From positions 601,501-665,500 of the forward strand of contig NZ_CP137559.1 in assembly GCF_019249725.2 (NCBI RefSeq): DNA of 64,000 bases, written 5' to 3'. Both the position numbers and the translations under genes were made by a program. Origin of the DNA: Segatella hominis (GTDB lineage Bacteria; Bacteroidota; Bacteroidia; Bacteroidales; Bacteroidaceae). A model generated the notes under the pieces. The model was given only the letters and a program-made list of their open reading frames with translations. It was not told where the DNA came from and searched no databases. Positions within the stretch are counted from its first letter, which is position 1; every line of letters starts with the position of its first letter. Positions 50,778 through 58,777 of this stretch are shown here, piece after piece.

Positions 50778-51215
50778 ATGAAACGTAAGACAAGAATTGA
50801 ACGTGTGTATAATGAGGACACTGGTTGGTTTGAGACCCGTGAGGTAGAGTTGAATAGCTACTCTTTTACAGATGATGATCGTATCATGATAGTTCGAGAG
50901 TATATGGAGAGTGGGCTCCCAGCAGAAGAAATCATCAAGAAATACTATATAAGCAGTCGTACAGTGCTATTTTCTTGGATGGATAAGTTCTTAAATGAAA
51001 AAGATTTGTTATCTTTGCCGCCAGAAGACCAAAACCGTGACGATATGGCAAAGACAACAAATGAACAGTTGAAAGAGAAAGATGCAGAGATTAAGCGTCT
51101 CCGCAAGGCTTTGGAGTTAGAGAAGCTTCGCTCTAAGGCATTCTCCACCATGATTGACCTCGCAGAAGAAACCTTCAATATTCCTGTGAGAAAAAAATCT
51201 GGTACCAAACAGTAA
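50778..51215 (+). CDS. IS3-type OrfA (HTH transposase subunit)
   Basis: A 145-residue protein with an N-terminal helix-turn-helix (FTDDDRIMIVREYMESGL, PAEEIIKKYYISSRTVLFSWM) and a C-terminal leucine-zipper-like coiled coil (NEQLKEKDAEIKRLRKALEL). I use the ATG at 50778; a GTG at 50772 would add two residues. The start lies inside an inverted repeat that would hide it on read-through transcripts. Near the end a run of seven A gives a -1 frameshift site. Confidence 0.88.
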   Translation: MKRKTRIERVYNEDTGWFETREVELNSYSFTDDDRIMIVREYMESGLPAEEIIKKYYISSRTVLFSWMDKFLNEKDLLSLPPEDQNRDDMAKTTNEQLKEKDAEIKRLRKALELEKLRSKAFSTMIDLAEETFNIPVRKKSGTKQ

Positions 51216-51264
51216 GCTTGCTCCGCACAGAGTGCCAGAGCCAAGGTTTAGGCACTCTATGCGG
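51191..51264 (+). promoter_or_regulatory. -1 frameshift signal: A7 slippery run and downstream stem-loop
   Basis: A AAA AAA at 51191-51197 is in the phase needed for -1 slippage (codons AAA AAA in orfA frame). The new frame is orfB, which opens IWYQTVSLLRTECQSQ. A strong stem follows, CCGCACAGAGTGCC (51223-51236) with GGCACTCTATGCGG (51251-51264), one mismatch. Spacing of 25 nt is longer than usual. Confidence 0.75.
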
Positions 51265-52120
51265 GCTGTTTGGTTTTACCCGGCAAGCATATAATAAGCG
51301 CAATGTCTCTGACGGCTTTGCTGAAGAGGCCATTGAGTCTATCATCATTGAAAAGGCACGTGAGTATCGTAAGTCGAATCCTGGCTTAGGAGCTGCAAAG
51401 TTGCATGTCATATTGAAACAGATGTTTGAGGATACAGGCTGCTTCCCTGGTCGTGACGCATTTATTGAGATGCTGCGTAAGCATGGACTCATGGTACGTA
51501 TAAAGCGCCGTAGGCGCTATAAGACAACAGATTCCGACCATAATTATCGCAAATACCCAAACCTGATTAAGGGAGTCGTTCCTACCCATCCGAACCAGAT
51601 TTGGGCAAGTGACATCACCTATGTTGAAACCAATGAAGGTGTGTGCTATCTCTCGCTTATAACAGACCTGTATTCCCATAAAATCGTTGGATGGGCTGTT
51701 GGTCCAACATTAGAAACTGTATATCCATTAGAAGCGCTTAAAATGGCATATAAAAGCATTGATGAAGAAACAGCAAAAGGACTCATTCATCACTCTGACA
51801 GAGGAAGCCAGTATTGCAGTCAGAATTATGTATCTATCCTAAAAAGTCATGGCTCACAAATAAGTATGACTCAAACAGGAGATCCTTTGGAGAATGCTAT
51901 AGCAGAACGTGCAAACGGCATTTTAAAAACAGAATGGCTTTATAGAATGACAATTCCTACTCGTAAAGTATGTAAGAAGGAACTGACCAGGATTATTGCG
52001 TTTTATAACGACGAAAGACCGCATATGAGTATCGGTAATCAAACACCATCAGTTGCACATACTCAAGTGGGGCCACAGCAGAAAATGTGGAAAAATCCTT
52101 GGGAAAAATCTTCTAATTAG
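51218..52120 (+). CDS. IS3-type OrfB (DDE transposase catalytic part)
   Basis: A 300-residue frame (longer when read from the frameshift at 51197). The IS3 B-domain HTH_21-like segment (RKSNPGLGAAKLHVILKQM, LRKHGLMVRIKRRRR) precedes the rve integrase domain with ASDITYVE (first Asp), HHSDRGSQYCS (second Asp) and ENAIAERANGILKTE (Glu). So all three catalytic residues are present and the copy may be active. It is expected to be made only as an OrfAB fusion. The ATG-like start at 51218 is a TTG and probably not used. Confidence 0.9.
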   Translation: MLRTECQSQGLGTLCGLFGFTRQAYNKRNVSDGFAEEAIESIIIEKAREYRKSNPGLGAAKLHVILKQMFEDTGCFPGRDAFIEMLRKHGLMVRIKRRRRYKTTDSDHNYRKYPNLIKGVVPTHPNQIWASDITYVETNEGVCYLSLITDLYSHKIVGWAVGPTLETVYPLEALKMAYKSIDEETAKGLIHHSDRGSQYCSQNYVSILKSHGSQISMTQTGDPLENAIAERANGILKTEWLYRMTIPTRKVCKKELTRIIAFYNDERPHMSIGNQTPSVAHTQVGPQQKMWKNPWEKSSN

Positions 52121-52342
52121 TTGAAAATGTGTATCTTTGCATTTGAAAGAATATCATCACCGTAACCTTTCTAGGGATAGCTCCTTAAAAAGAGTAACCT
52201 AGTTAGGTATAATGGGTATTCGCTGACAACCCATATAGTGATAAAAATAAAAATGCGTAACTCATTTAGTGATAAGAAAAATAGATAGTAACAAATTTAG
52301 TTTAACCATCCTAAAGGTGACAACTTTTTCACGTATAAGACA

Positions 52343-52459
52343 TTATAACTCTATCTTTTGTCATAAAACGCCCCTTTATAACTCTATCTTTTGTCATAAA
52401 ACGCCCCTTTATAACTCTATCTTTTGTCATAAAACACCCCATTATAACTCTATCTTTTA
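52343..52459. repeat. 33-bp tandem repeat array, continuation (units 2-5)
   Basis: Units begin at 52343, 52376, 52409 and 52442, exact 33-nt period, core TTATAACTCTATCTTTTGTC then ATAAAACGCCCCT. The last departs after TATCTTTTAG and runs into the promoter. Together with the unit at 50694 the original array had at least five units and was split by the IS3-type element. Confidence 0.9.
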
Positions 52460-52511
52460 GCAAAGTTAACATAAAATAATTGCATATCTTGTTAATAATC
52501 AGTATTTTTGC
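52442..52511 (+). promoter_or_regulatory. Promoter cassette shared with 38220-38289
   Basis: 65 of 70 nt match the earlier copy. Promoter: ATTG at 52479-52482, 20-nt spacer, TATTTTTG at 52503-52510. Leader about 24 nt to the ATPase start. Confidence 0.8.
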
Positions 52512-52539
52512 AGCCATATAATCATTAAGACGCAAAGAT

Positions 52540-53904
52540 ATGGATAAATACTTGTCAAGAAGCATCGACCAGGCTTTACTGGAATGGAAGGATAATCCTC
52601 GAAGGAAACCGCTTTTGGTGAGGGGCGCCCGACAGGTAGGCAAGTCGAGCACCATTCGGCATTTAGGCAAGAACTTCAAATATTTTTTGGAAGTTAATGT
52701 GGAAAGAAATCCTGAGGTGATGGAATTCTTTAAGGGCAGTCGTGATGTGAAGAGCATTGCTGCTAAGCTCTCCGACTTCTTTAATGTGCCAGTTGTTCCG
52801 GGCGAAACCCTTCTTTTCCTTGATGAGATACAAAAGTGTGAAGACGTCATTCATAGCCTTTGGTTTTTTAAGGAAGATTATCCCGAACTTCATGTCATTG
52901 CTGCAGGTTCGCTCTTGGAGTTTGCGCTAAAGAATTTGTCATCATTTGGAGTGGGCAGAGTAAGTTCCCTGTTTGTCTATCCGATGTCTTTTGATGAATT
53001 CCTGACAGCAACGAGACAAGAGGGGCTTCTTAGAATCAAGCGAAATAGCAGTCCTACGAATCCGCTTCCCGAGGCATTCTATAATAGGTTGGTGGAAGCC
53101 TTCCGAAGTTATATGCTGGTTGGCGGAATGCCAGAAGCCGTGGCAACCTACACGGAGACAGGATCTTATCGCTATAGTAGTGACATTGTAAACGAAATCA
53201 TTCAGGGCTATCAGGACGATTTTGCCAAATACGGAGCCAAGGCAAATCCTCTGCTTTTGCGCCAAACTCTCATAAGTGTAGCGCATCAGGCAGGAGCCAA
53301 GTTTGTTTGCAGTAGGGTAGAAGGGCAATATCGTTCGGCAGAAGTAAAGGTGGCTTTGGAGATGCTGAAGGATGCCGGGCTAATCATACCGACCTATCAT
53401 ACGGATGCCAATGGGGTGCCGCTTGGAGCTGAAATCAATGAGCGGGTAGTAAAATATCTGATTCATGATACTGGCGTGCTACTTGGTATCTTAGGAATAG
53501 ATGATGATATCGATGAGCGCATCAAGGAGATGATGGTGGCAGACTCCATCGATCTTGTTGACAAGGGGCATGTGGCAGAGATGATGGCGGGTTTGGAACT
53601 TATCAAATATTCTTCTCCGCAGACGCGGCACCAGTTGTACTATTGGCAAAATATGAACAAAGGTACTTGTGCCGAGGTGGATTATGTGATAGCTCGCAGT
53701 GGCAGCATCGTTCCGATAGAAGTAAAATCGGGCGTGAAGGGTTCTATGAGTAGTATGTATTCGCTGATGCGCAATCCGCAGAAGCATATAGAAATGGGCA
53801 TTCGCTGTTCTCTCGAAAACTTTGGTACATTCGAGAGTCCCGATGGCAAGAAGATAGACATCATTCCTCTTTATGCAATCTCCAATTTATTTGCGGAGAA
53901 GTAG
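52540..53904 (+). CDS. AAA_14/DUF4143 ATP-binding protein
   Basis: A 454-residue ATPase. Walker A is GARQVGKSS (residues about 29-37), Walker B is LLFLDEIQK, and a sensor-like AAGSLLEFAL follows. The C-terminal DUF4143 domain (about 210-430) has a PD-(D/E)XK-like end: CAEVDYVIARSGSIVPIEVKSG. This family is very common in Bacteroidales, often in many copies, and its role is unknown, though defence or transposition-linked roles are suspected. Its upstream array and promoter are like those of the HU-like gene. It ends 5 nt before the stop of the convergent HTCS gene. Confidence 0.88.
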   Translation: MDKYLSRSIDQALLEWKDNPRRKPLLVRGARQVGKSSTIRHLGKNFKYFLEVNVERNPEVMEFFKGSRDVKSIAAKLSDFFNVPVVPGETLLFLDEIQKCEDVIHSLWFFKEDYPELHVIAAGSLLEFALKNLSSFGVGRVSSLFVYPMSFDEFLTATRQEGLLRIKRNSSPTNPLPEAFYNRLVEAFRSYMLVGGMPEAVATYTETGSYRYSSDIVNEIIQGYQDDFAKYGAKANPLLLRQTLISVAHQAGAKFVCSRVEGQYRSAEVKVALEMLKDAGLIIPTYHTDANGVPLGAEINERVVKYLIHDTGVLLGILGIDDDIDERIKEMMVADSIDLVDKGHVAEMMAGLELIKYSSPQTRHQLYYWQNMNKGTCAEVDYVIARSGSIVPIEVKSGVKGSMSSMYSLMRNPQKHIEMGIRCSLENFGTFESPDGKKIDIIPLYAISNLFAEK

Positions 53905-53909
53905 ATGGT

Positions 53910-56711
53910 TTACTCTATTCCTCTTCTCACATCCCTTGGCGTAACTCCATACTTTTTACGGAAGGCGTGATAGAAGCTGGAAGTATGTTCAAAGCCGCAG
54001 CAGAAGGCTATATCGTCTATGCTCATTTTTGGGGCGGTTTCGAGCAGATGGCGAGCACGCTTCATCTTGATATTCAGAATGAAAGAGGCTGGCGAACTGC
54101 CCGTGAGCGTAACGATCTTGCGATGGAACTGTCGTGGACTCATGCACAGCTTTTCTGCGAGCGTATTCACGTTGAGCTGCTGTTTGTCCATAAGCAGATA
54201 GATATGATCCACCGTCTTGGCGAGGAAGCGGCGCTCAGTATCCGTCAGCTGTACCTCATCCTGCTGTTCCTTCGTATGAGTAGCATTGTCGCTAAACTTG
54301 TTGCGCAGCGAGCGCTGGCGGTCGAGCAGACGTTCCACTACAGTGCGCAGCTCGTCCACGTTGAACGGTTTGGCTAAATAGGCATCAGCACCAGCCTCAA
54401 AGCCTTCGATGCGCTCTTGGTCTGAAATCTTTGCCGTGACGATGACGATAGGTATGTGATTCACTACATCGTTGGAGCGTATGCGTCGGCACAGTTCCAA
54501 ACCGTCCATGCCCGGCATCATCAAGTCGGTTATAATCAGGTCGGGTACGAGGTTGATGGCCTTCTGCCATCCGTCCTCTCCATTAGTAGCGTAAGCCACA
54601 GCATAGCGTTCGCTAAGCACTTCACCGATGTACGTCGCAATGTCGCGATTGTCCTCTATCACGAGCATCGTGTACTGGTTGTCCTTTGCATCGGTATCTG
54701 TTAGTGTTTTTTCCTCTGTAGGCAGAACAGGCGTGTTGTCTATAGGCTGTTCGTCGAGCTTCACGTTGCACTCGTTTGTTATAGGAATTTCGATGTGAAA
54801 CGTCGTTCCATAGCCCTCCCTGCTCCTGACATTGATCTTGCCGTTCAATGAGTCAATCACCTGCTTTACGAGTGCCAGTCCAATGCCTGTACCAATATTC
54901 ATAGAGTCGGTTACTCCCTGATAGAATGGATTGAACACTTTGTTGGCAGTCTCTTTGTCCATACCCTCTCCCGTATCGCTTACCTCTATAAGGAGGTTGC
55001 TGCCTTCGCGCCACATGGCAACGATGATTTTGCCATATTCGGGCGTGAATTTAAAGGCATTGGACAGGAGGTTGTTGAATACCTTGTTGACAAAGTCGGG
55101 CACGAAGTCCATCGTCACGGGTTCCTTCACATGCAGCTGCAGGTCGATGTTCTTGCTGCAGGCATAGTTGCGATAGGTGTCCACCAGCATCGAAACGTAG
55201 GTGGTGATGTTGCCGTTGCGCCAATCGAAGTTGCCCATCTTCGACTTAATTTTCGAAATATCAAGCAACTGGTTGATGAGCGCCAGCAGGTTGTTTCCCT
55301 GCTGCTCGATGGCATAGGCGCTCTGTTTCAGTTCGTCTGGGGATTTATTAGGCAGGTCGCGGCTCAAACCGAGAATCACAGTGAGTGGTGTGCGAAACTC
55401 ATGGGTGATGTTTGTAAAGAAACTCTCGCGCATTTCGGCAAGGCTTTTCAGGGCCAGGTGGTTGCGACGGTGTATGCGCTGTACGAAGTAGAACACCACC
55501 AGTGTACCAATCAGTATTATCATAATGATTATGAAGACGATGGTGTTGGTGAATCGTGCCGACCGCTCGTTCTTTAGGTTTGTATTGACCTCGTCCATCG
55601 CCCGAGCCTGAATGTTGCGTTCTATGAGCAGTCCTGCGTTCTGTATGCGGTTCAGTTTCTCCATATCGACGACGCTGTCTTCCATGGCTGCAGCCTTCTC
55701 GTGCGCCGTCAGCGCCGCACTGTAGTTGCCCTTGCGTTTGTATAGTTTATAATATAAGTTATAAACCTCAGCTAAATGTTCGTGCGACTTGATGGCGCGT
55801 GCAGTGTGCAGCGCCTTGTCCAGATATTCCTGTGCCTTGGTGTCGTTGCCCATTTGGGTGTAAATACCAGCCAGGGCAATGAGCGGATTCATTGCGTGCC
55901 ACTCGTCTTGTGACGACTGCAACTGCTGATAAGCCTTGTCATACTCCGAAATGGCTTTTTCATAGTCGTGCTCTTTCTCGTGTAGCTCACCGAAATAAAT
56001 GTGGCATAGTGCCACACCGAGTGTGTTGCCAGCCTGCAGATTCAGTCCCATGGACTGGCGATAGTACCTCCATGCCGAGTCCAACTGTTCACGGTGGCTG
56101 AATATAGAACCGATGTTGGCATAGTTGATGGCTTGTCCTAAGGCACTGTTCAATTCTCGTTCGCCTGCTAATGCCAGTCGCAGCGCACTGTCGGCACGTG
56201 CGTAGTTGCCCAGGGTGAGATAGATGTTGCCCAGTCCATTGAGTGATACCACGCGGTTTTTCGTGGTCGTAAAAGATGTGTCGGCAGACTCTTTGCTGAT
56301 AGCGAAAGCGCGGTAATGGTAATCTTGAGCCATGTCGAGCATTCCCATTCTCCGATAGACGGTGCCGATATTGTTCAGAGCCTGCACGATCTCTAATGTA
56401 TCGCCTAAGGTCTCCGCCTGCTTCAGTCCCTCGCTGTGTACCTTCAGTGCCTCGTCAAATCTACTGTCGTTGCGCAACTCTTTTCCCATTACTCTGTAGG
56501 CAACGATGCTACCTAACATATTTCCCTCACGCTCCATGCGTTTCTGTATCATGGAGAGTGTGTCAATATTATGAGAAGAGGAGACGATACTGTCCATAGC
56601 TTTGCGCTCGGCAAGGGATATCTTCGCTGGTTTCTGTCCACAGGAAATCAGCATCACTAATATAATAAGGTACCACACAAGAGTGGCAGTGTTATGTCTT
56701 AGGTTGTACAT
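53910..56711 (-). CDS. Hybrid two-component (HTCS) regulator: TPR sensor, kinase, receiver, AraC
   Basis: A 933-residue protein. A lipobox-like VMLISC sits near residue 24 in the N-terminal hydrophobic segment. About seven TPR-type repeats (residues 80-350: LEIVQALNNIGTVYRRMGML, YARADSALRLAL) form the periplasmic sensor, and a transmembrane helix lies at about 392-415. The kinase core has THEFRTPLTVILGLS and TGIGLALVKQVI. A receiver with VIEDNRDIA and DLIITDLMMPGMDG follows, then AraC-type HTH (MSIDDIAFCCGFEHTSSFYHAF). It is divergent from the envelope genes at 57139-62191, which it may control. Minus-strand promoter: TATCTTTG (plus 56737-56744). Confidence 0.92.
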   Translation of the reverse strand: MYNLRHNTATLVWYLIILVMLISCGQKPAKISLAERKAMDSIVSSSHNIDTLSMIQKRMEREGNMLGSIVAYRVMGKELRNDSRFDEALKVHSEGLKQAETLGDTLEIVQALNNIGTVYRRMGMLDMAQDYHYRAFAISKESADTSFTTTKNRVVSLNGLGNIYLTLGNYARADSALRLALAGERELNSALGQAINYANIGSIFSHREQLDSAWRYYRQSMGLNLQAGNTLGVALCHIYFGELHEKEHDYEKAISEYDKAYQQLQSSQDEWHAMNPLIALAGIYTQMGNDTKAQEYLDKALHTARAIKSHEHLAEVYNLYYKLYKRKGNYSAALTAHEKAAAMEDSVVDMEKLNRIQNAGLLIERNIQARAMDEVNTNLKNERSARFTNTIVFIIIMIILIGTLVVFYFVQRIHRRNHLALKSLAEMRESFFTNITHEFRTPLTVILGLSRDLPNKSPDELKQSAYAIEQQGNNLLALINQLLDISKIKSKMGNFDWRNGNITTYVSMLVDTYRNYACSKNIDLQLHVKEPVTMDFVPDFVNKVFNNLLSNAFKFTPEYGKIIVAMWREGSNLLIEVSDTGEGMDKETANKVFNPFYQGVTDSMNIGTGIGLALVKQVIDSLNGKINVRSREGYGTTFHIEIPITNECNVKLDEQPIDNTPVLPTEEKTLTDTDAKDNQYTMLVIEDNRDIATYIGEVLSERYAVAYATNGEDGWQKAINLVPDLIITDLMMPGMDGLELCRRIRSNDVVNHIPIVIVTAKISDQERIEGFEAGADAYLAKPFNVDELRTVVERLLDRQRSLRNKFSDNATHTKEQQDEVQLTDTERRFLAKTVDHIYLLMDKQQLNVNTLAEKLCMSPRQFHRKIVTLTGSSPASFILNIKMKRARHLLETAPKMSIDDIAFCCGFEHTSSFYHAFRKKYGVTPRDVRRGIE

Positions 56712-56736
56712 AGGCGAGGATTATTGGGTTTTTGTG

Positions 56737-56744
56737 CAAAGATA
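56737..56744 (-). promoter_or_regulatory. -7 element of the HTCS gene
   Basis: TATCTTTG on the minus strand, 25 nt before the ATG. No TTTG at -33. Confidence 0.5.
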
Positions 56745-56782
56745 ACGAATTAAATGGAATATCGGTGATTTTTACTGATATA

Positions 56783-57061
56783 GACCGATTTTTTAAAAAT
56801 TAATTAATACAAATTGTTTGCTAAACCCAAAATAAAATAGAAAGAAATATAGTAATGAGGGTAAAAACTTATCACTCTGACACACCACAGACATCACAAC
56901 GATTCTACGTTTTTTGTGTTCTTGATGTTTTGCTGAAAATCAGCAACTTACGCTGTTTTTATGTCCGATTAGAACAATCCTGTTCATGTTAAAAAGTCGG
57001 ATTATCACATATTTTTGTCCGATTTTCATAAGATACTTAGCTGAATTTATTCCTAAATTTG
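56783..57061 (+). promoter_or_regulatory. CCGAT repeats and promoter before the envelope operon
   Basis: Words: GACCGATT (56783), GTCCGATT (56963), AGTCGGATT (56995, inverted), GTCCGATT (57017). A -7 element TAAATTTG lies at 57054-57061, without a good -33. The three closest words are spaced within 65 nt upstream of the promoter, as for an activator. The rest of the gap 56712-57138 is empty. Confidence 0.5.
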
Positions 57062-57138
57062 CAGCACCAAGACTAAGACAGATTGGTAGCATTAAAAGAG
57101 AAAACTTCATGGAATGTGAAACTTGTAATACTTAGGCT

Positions 57139-57372
57139 ATGGGACAGAAAGATAATAATATTGGATATGACGACCGCCGACGCAAGACAGACGAGGCGCA
57201 GCATTTTATGGAGGATCGCACCCAACTGCTTGATACAATCCGTGAGATGATAAACGTGGAGATAGACAGGCGGGGAGGCTGTATTGAAGGTGAAACGATG
57301 CATAGCAAGATGCCACCCGAACCTCATATACGAAAGCGCTTTTTCCTGGAATGGCTCAGGAGTTTGATATAG
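57139..57372 (+). CDS. Small hydrophilic protein of unknown function
   Basis: A 77-residue protein with no signal peptide: MGQKDNNIGYDDRRRKTDEA, then QLLDTIREMINVEIDRRGG and a basic C-terminus HIRKRFFLEWLRSLI. Mixed charge, helix-forming. It is the first gene of the divergent unit, 40 nt before the beta-barrel gene. Not recognised; gene status less certain than its neighbours. Confidence 0.5.
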   Translation: MGQKDNNIGYDDRRRKTDEAQHFMEDRTQLLDTIREMINVEIDRRGGCIEGETMHSKMPPEPHIRKRFFLEWLRSLI

Positions 57373-57412
57373 CAAAACTTTCACAATATATAATTAATAA
57401 AAAAGGCATAGT

Positions 57413-58756
57413 ATGGATACAAAACGAACCAAACCGCTCATTGCGCTATCAAATAGCAGATGGGCAAGAGTAGGGCTCAGCATATTGATTGCATCGCTCT
57501 TCACGGTAGGCGCTCAGGCGCAGACCGAGGGTGAGGGCATAGCTGATCCGCCATGCGATACTAATAAGGAACTGCGCACTAATACTTGGAGCATTTACGC
57601 TCAGGGAGGATTGTCGTGGGCTAACGGTGTGTGGTATGAGAACTTCGACGCCAAGAAGAGCTATAAGCAGTCGCCCGCAGTAGGCGGTGGCATCGACTTC
57701 ACCATTCGCCCGTGGGTTCGCATTGGTGCCGACTACATCTGGTCGCGCTACCGCCGTGAGCAACGCTTCTCGACTATCAATACCCAGGTGATGCCTGTAA
57801 AGACCTATGGCAACTATGTGATGAATACCCACAGCGTGAAACTTGGCGCACAGTTCAACTTCATGGAGTTCTGGCCTGCACGTAAGGCACAGTGGTTCAA
57901 CATCTGGATAGGCACAGGTGTAGGCGGAATATTCGCCCGTGGCAATGAATACGGTATGTGGATAAACAACACCATGACCGAGAACGGTACCAACAAGCCG
58001 ATAGGTAGCAATACCAATATCAATAATGACGGTACCGTCACCATTACGGGCAACGTGAGCACACGCAACCGCCACGAGAACTTCGACAAGCTCTACATCC
58101 CTGCCACACTGCACATCGAGGCTGACGTGAGCCGCCGCTTCACCGTAGGCGTTAAAGGCGAGATGGACTGGCTGCTCAACCGCAAGGAGGTGGCTCCGAA
58201 GCATCTCATCTACGCTATGGCAACCGTTCGCTACAACTTCGTACAGAGTCGTGCACGCAAGCTGCGCAACTATTACGACGGCGAGTTGGCTGCGCTCAAC
58301 GACCGAGCCAACAACCTGCGCCAGAAAGCTGATGCCGAAAAGACCCGTGCCGACCGTGAAGCTGCACTCCGACAGAAGGCTGAACAGCAGAACAGCGACC
58401 TTCAGCGACAGCTCGATGACTGCCAGAAGAGCAAGAAGGCTGTAGTGGCTACACAGGAGCACTTCGTACAGTTTGCACACAACAGCTCGTACATGAGCCG
58501 TGAGGAAATGGACCGTCTGCGCACGTTTGCACGCAGCGTAAAGGGCGAGAAACTGTCTATCCTTGCCGAAGCAAGCACTCCGGGCCTCCGAGAGTACAAC
58601 CAGACCCTCTCTGAGCGCCGCCTGAAGCGGGTAGTAAAGGTACTGTTGAAGGAAGGTTTCGCTCCAGAGGATCTCCAACCACAGACTGCCATCGGAGCCA
58701 AGAACGGCAAAAAGACGTTTGAAGGCAGAAGAGTAACTATCAAGGTAAAAAAGTAA
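57413..58756 (+). CDS. Outer-membrane beta-barrel protein with OmpA-like C-terminal domain
   Basis: A 447-residue protein. The signal segment (about 20-36, LSILIASLFTVGAQAQ) is preceded by an unusual 18-residue basic N-terminus (MDTKRTKPLIALSNSRWARV) that also occurs as a DNA duplicate at 60579. Residues about 50-280 are barrel-like (GGLSWANGVWYENF, IRPWVRIGADYIWSRYRRE). Residues 285-345 form a coiled coil (LNDRANNLRQKADAEKTRA). The last 100 residues resemble an OmpA peptidoglycan-binding fold (FAHNSSYMSREEMDRLRTFA, LSERRLKRVVKVLL). It probably links the outer membrane to the cell wall. Confidence 0.8.
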   Translation: MDTKRTKPLIALSNSRWARVGLSILIASLFTVGAQAQTEGEGIADPPCDTNKELRTNTWSIYAQGGLSWANGVWYENFDAKKSYKQSPAVGGGIDFTIRPWVRIGADYIWSRYRREQRFSTINTQVMPVKTYGNYVMNTHSVKLGAQFNFMEFWPARKAQWFNIWIGTGVGGIFARGNEYGMWINNTMTENGTNKPIGSNTNINNDGTVTITGNVSTRNRHENFDKLYIPATLHIEADVSRRFTVGVKGEMDWLLNRKEVAPKHLIYAMATVRYNFVQSRARKLRNYYDGELAALNDRANNLRQKADAEKTRADREAALRQKAEQQNSDLQRQLDDCQKSKKAVVATQEHFVQFAHNSSYMSREEMDRLRTFARSVKGEKLSILAEASTPGLREYNQTLSERRLKRVVKVLLKEGFAPEDLQPQTAIGAKNGKKTFEGRRVTIKVKK

Positions 58757-58777
58757 TAACTTAAAAAACATACGATT

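Larger units (their letters stand above)
50730..52342 (+). mobile_element. IS3-family insertion sequence with 3-bp target duplication
   Basis: About 1613 bp. Left end TGTACTTCCCTGAAAAAGG; right end, read from the other strand, TGTCTTATACGTGAAAAAG; both continue as GTTGTCAC. The ends are TG and CA. TTA flanks the element on both sides (50727-50729 and 52343-52345). The two reading frames overlap by a -1 frameshift. It is unusually long at the 3' side: about 220 nt without a gene follow orfB (52121-52342), with a TATCTTTG promoter-like word at 52132. An inverted repeat TTGTCACTT / AAGTGACAA (50749-50757, 50770-50778) covers the orfA start. Confidence 0.8.

Noticed and set aside
51218..51220. 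Independent start codon of IS3-type orfB
   Set aside because: It is a TTG within the frameshift region; the frame stays open back to the A7 slip site, so a fused OrfAB is more likely.
52343..52474. 33-bp repeats as a CRISPR array
   Set aside because: Units are contiguous without spacers, and no cas gene is present in the window.
57449..58771. 440-codon minus-strand ORF opposite the barrel/OmpA gene
   Set aside because: Open by codon bias only. The plus-strand protein has signal peptide, barrel, coiled coil and OmpA fold.
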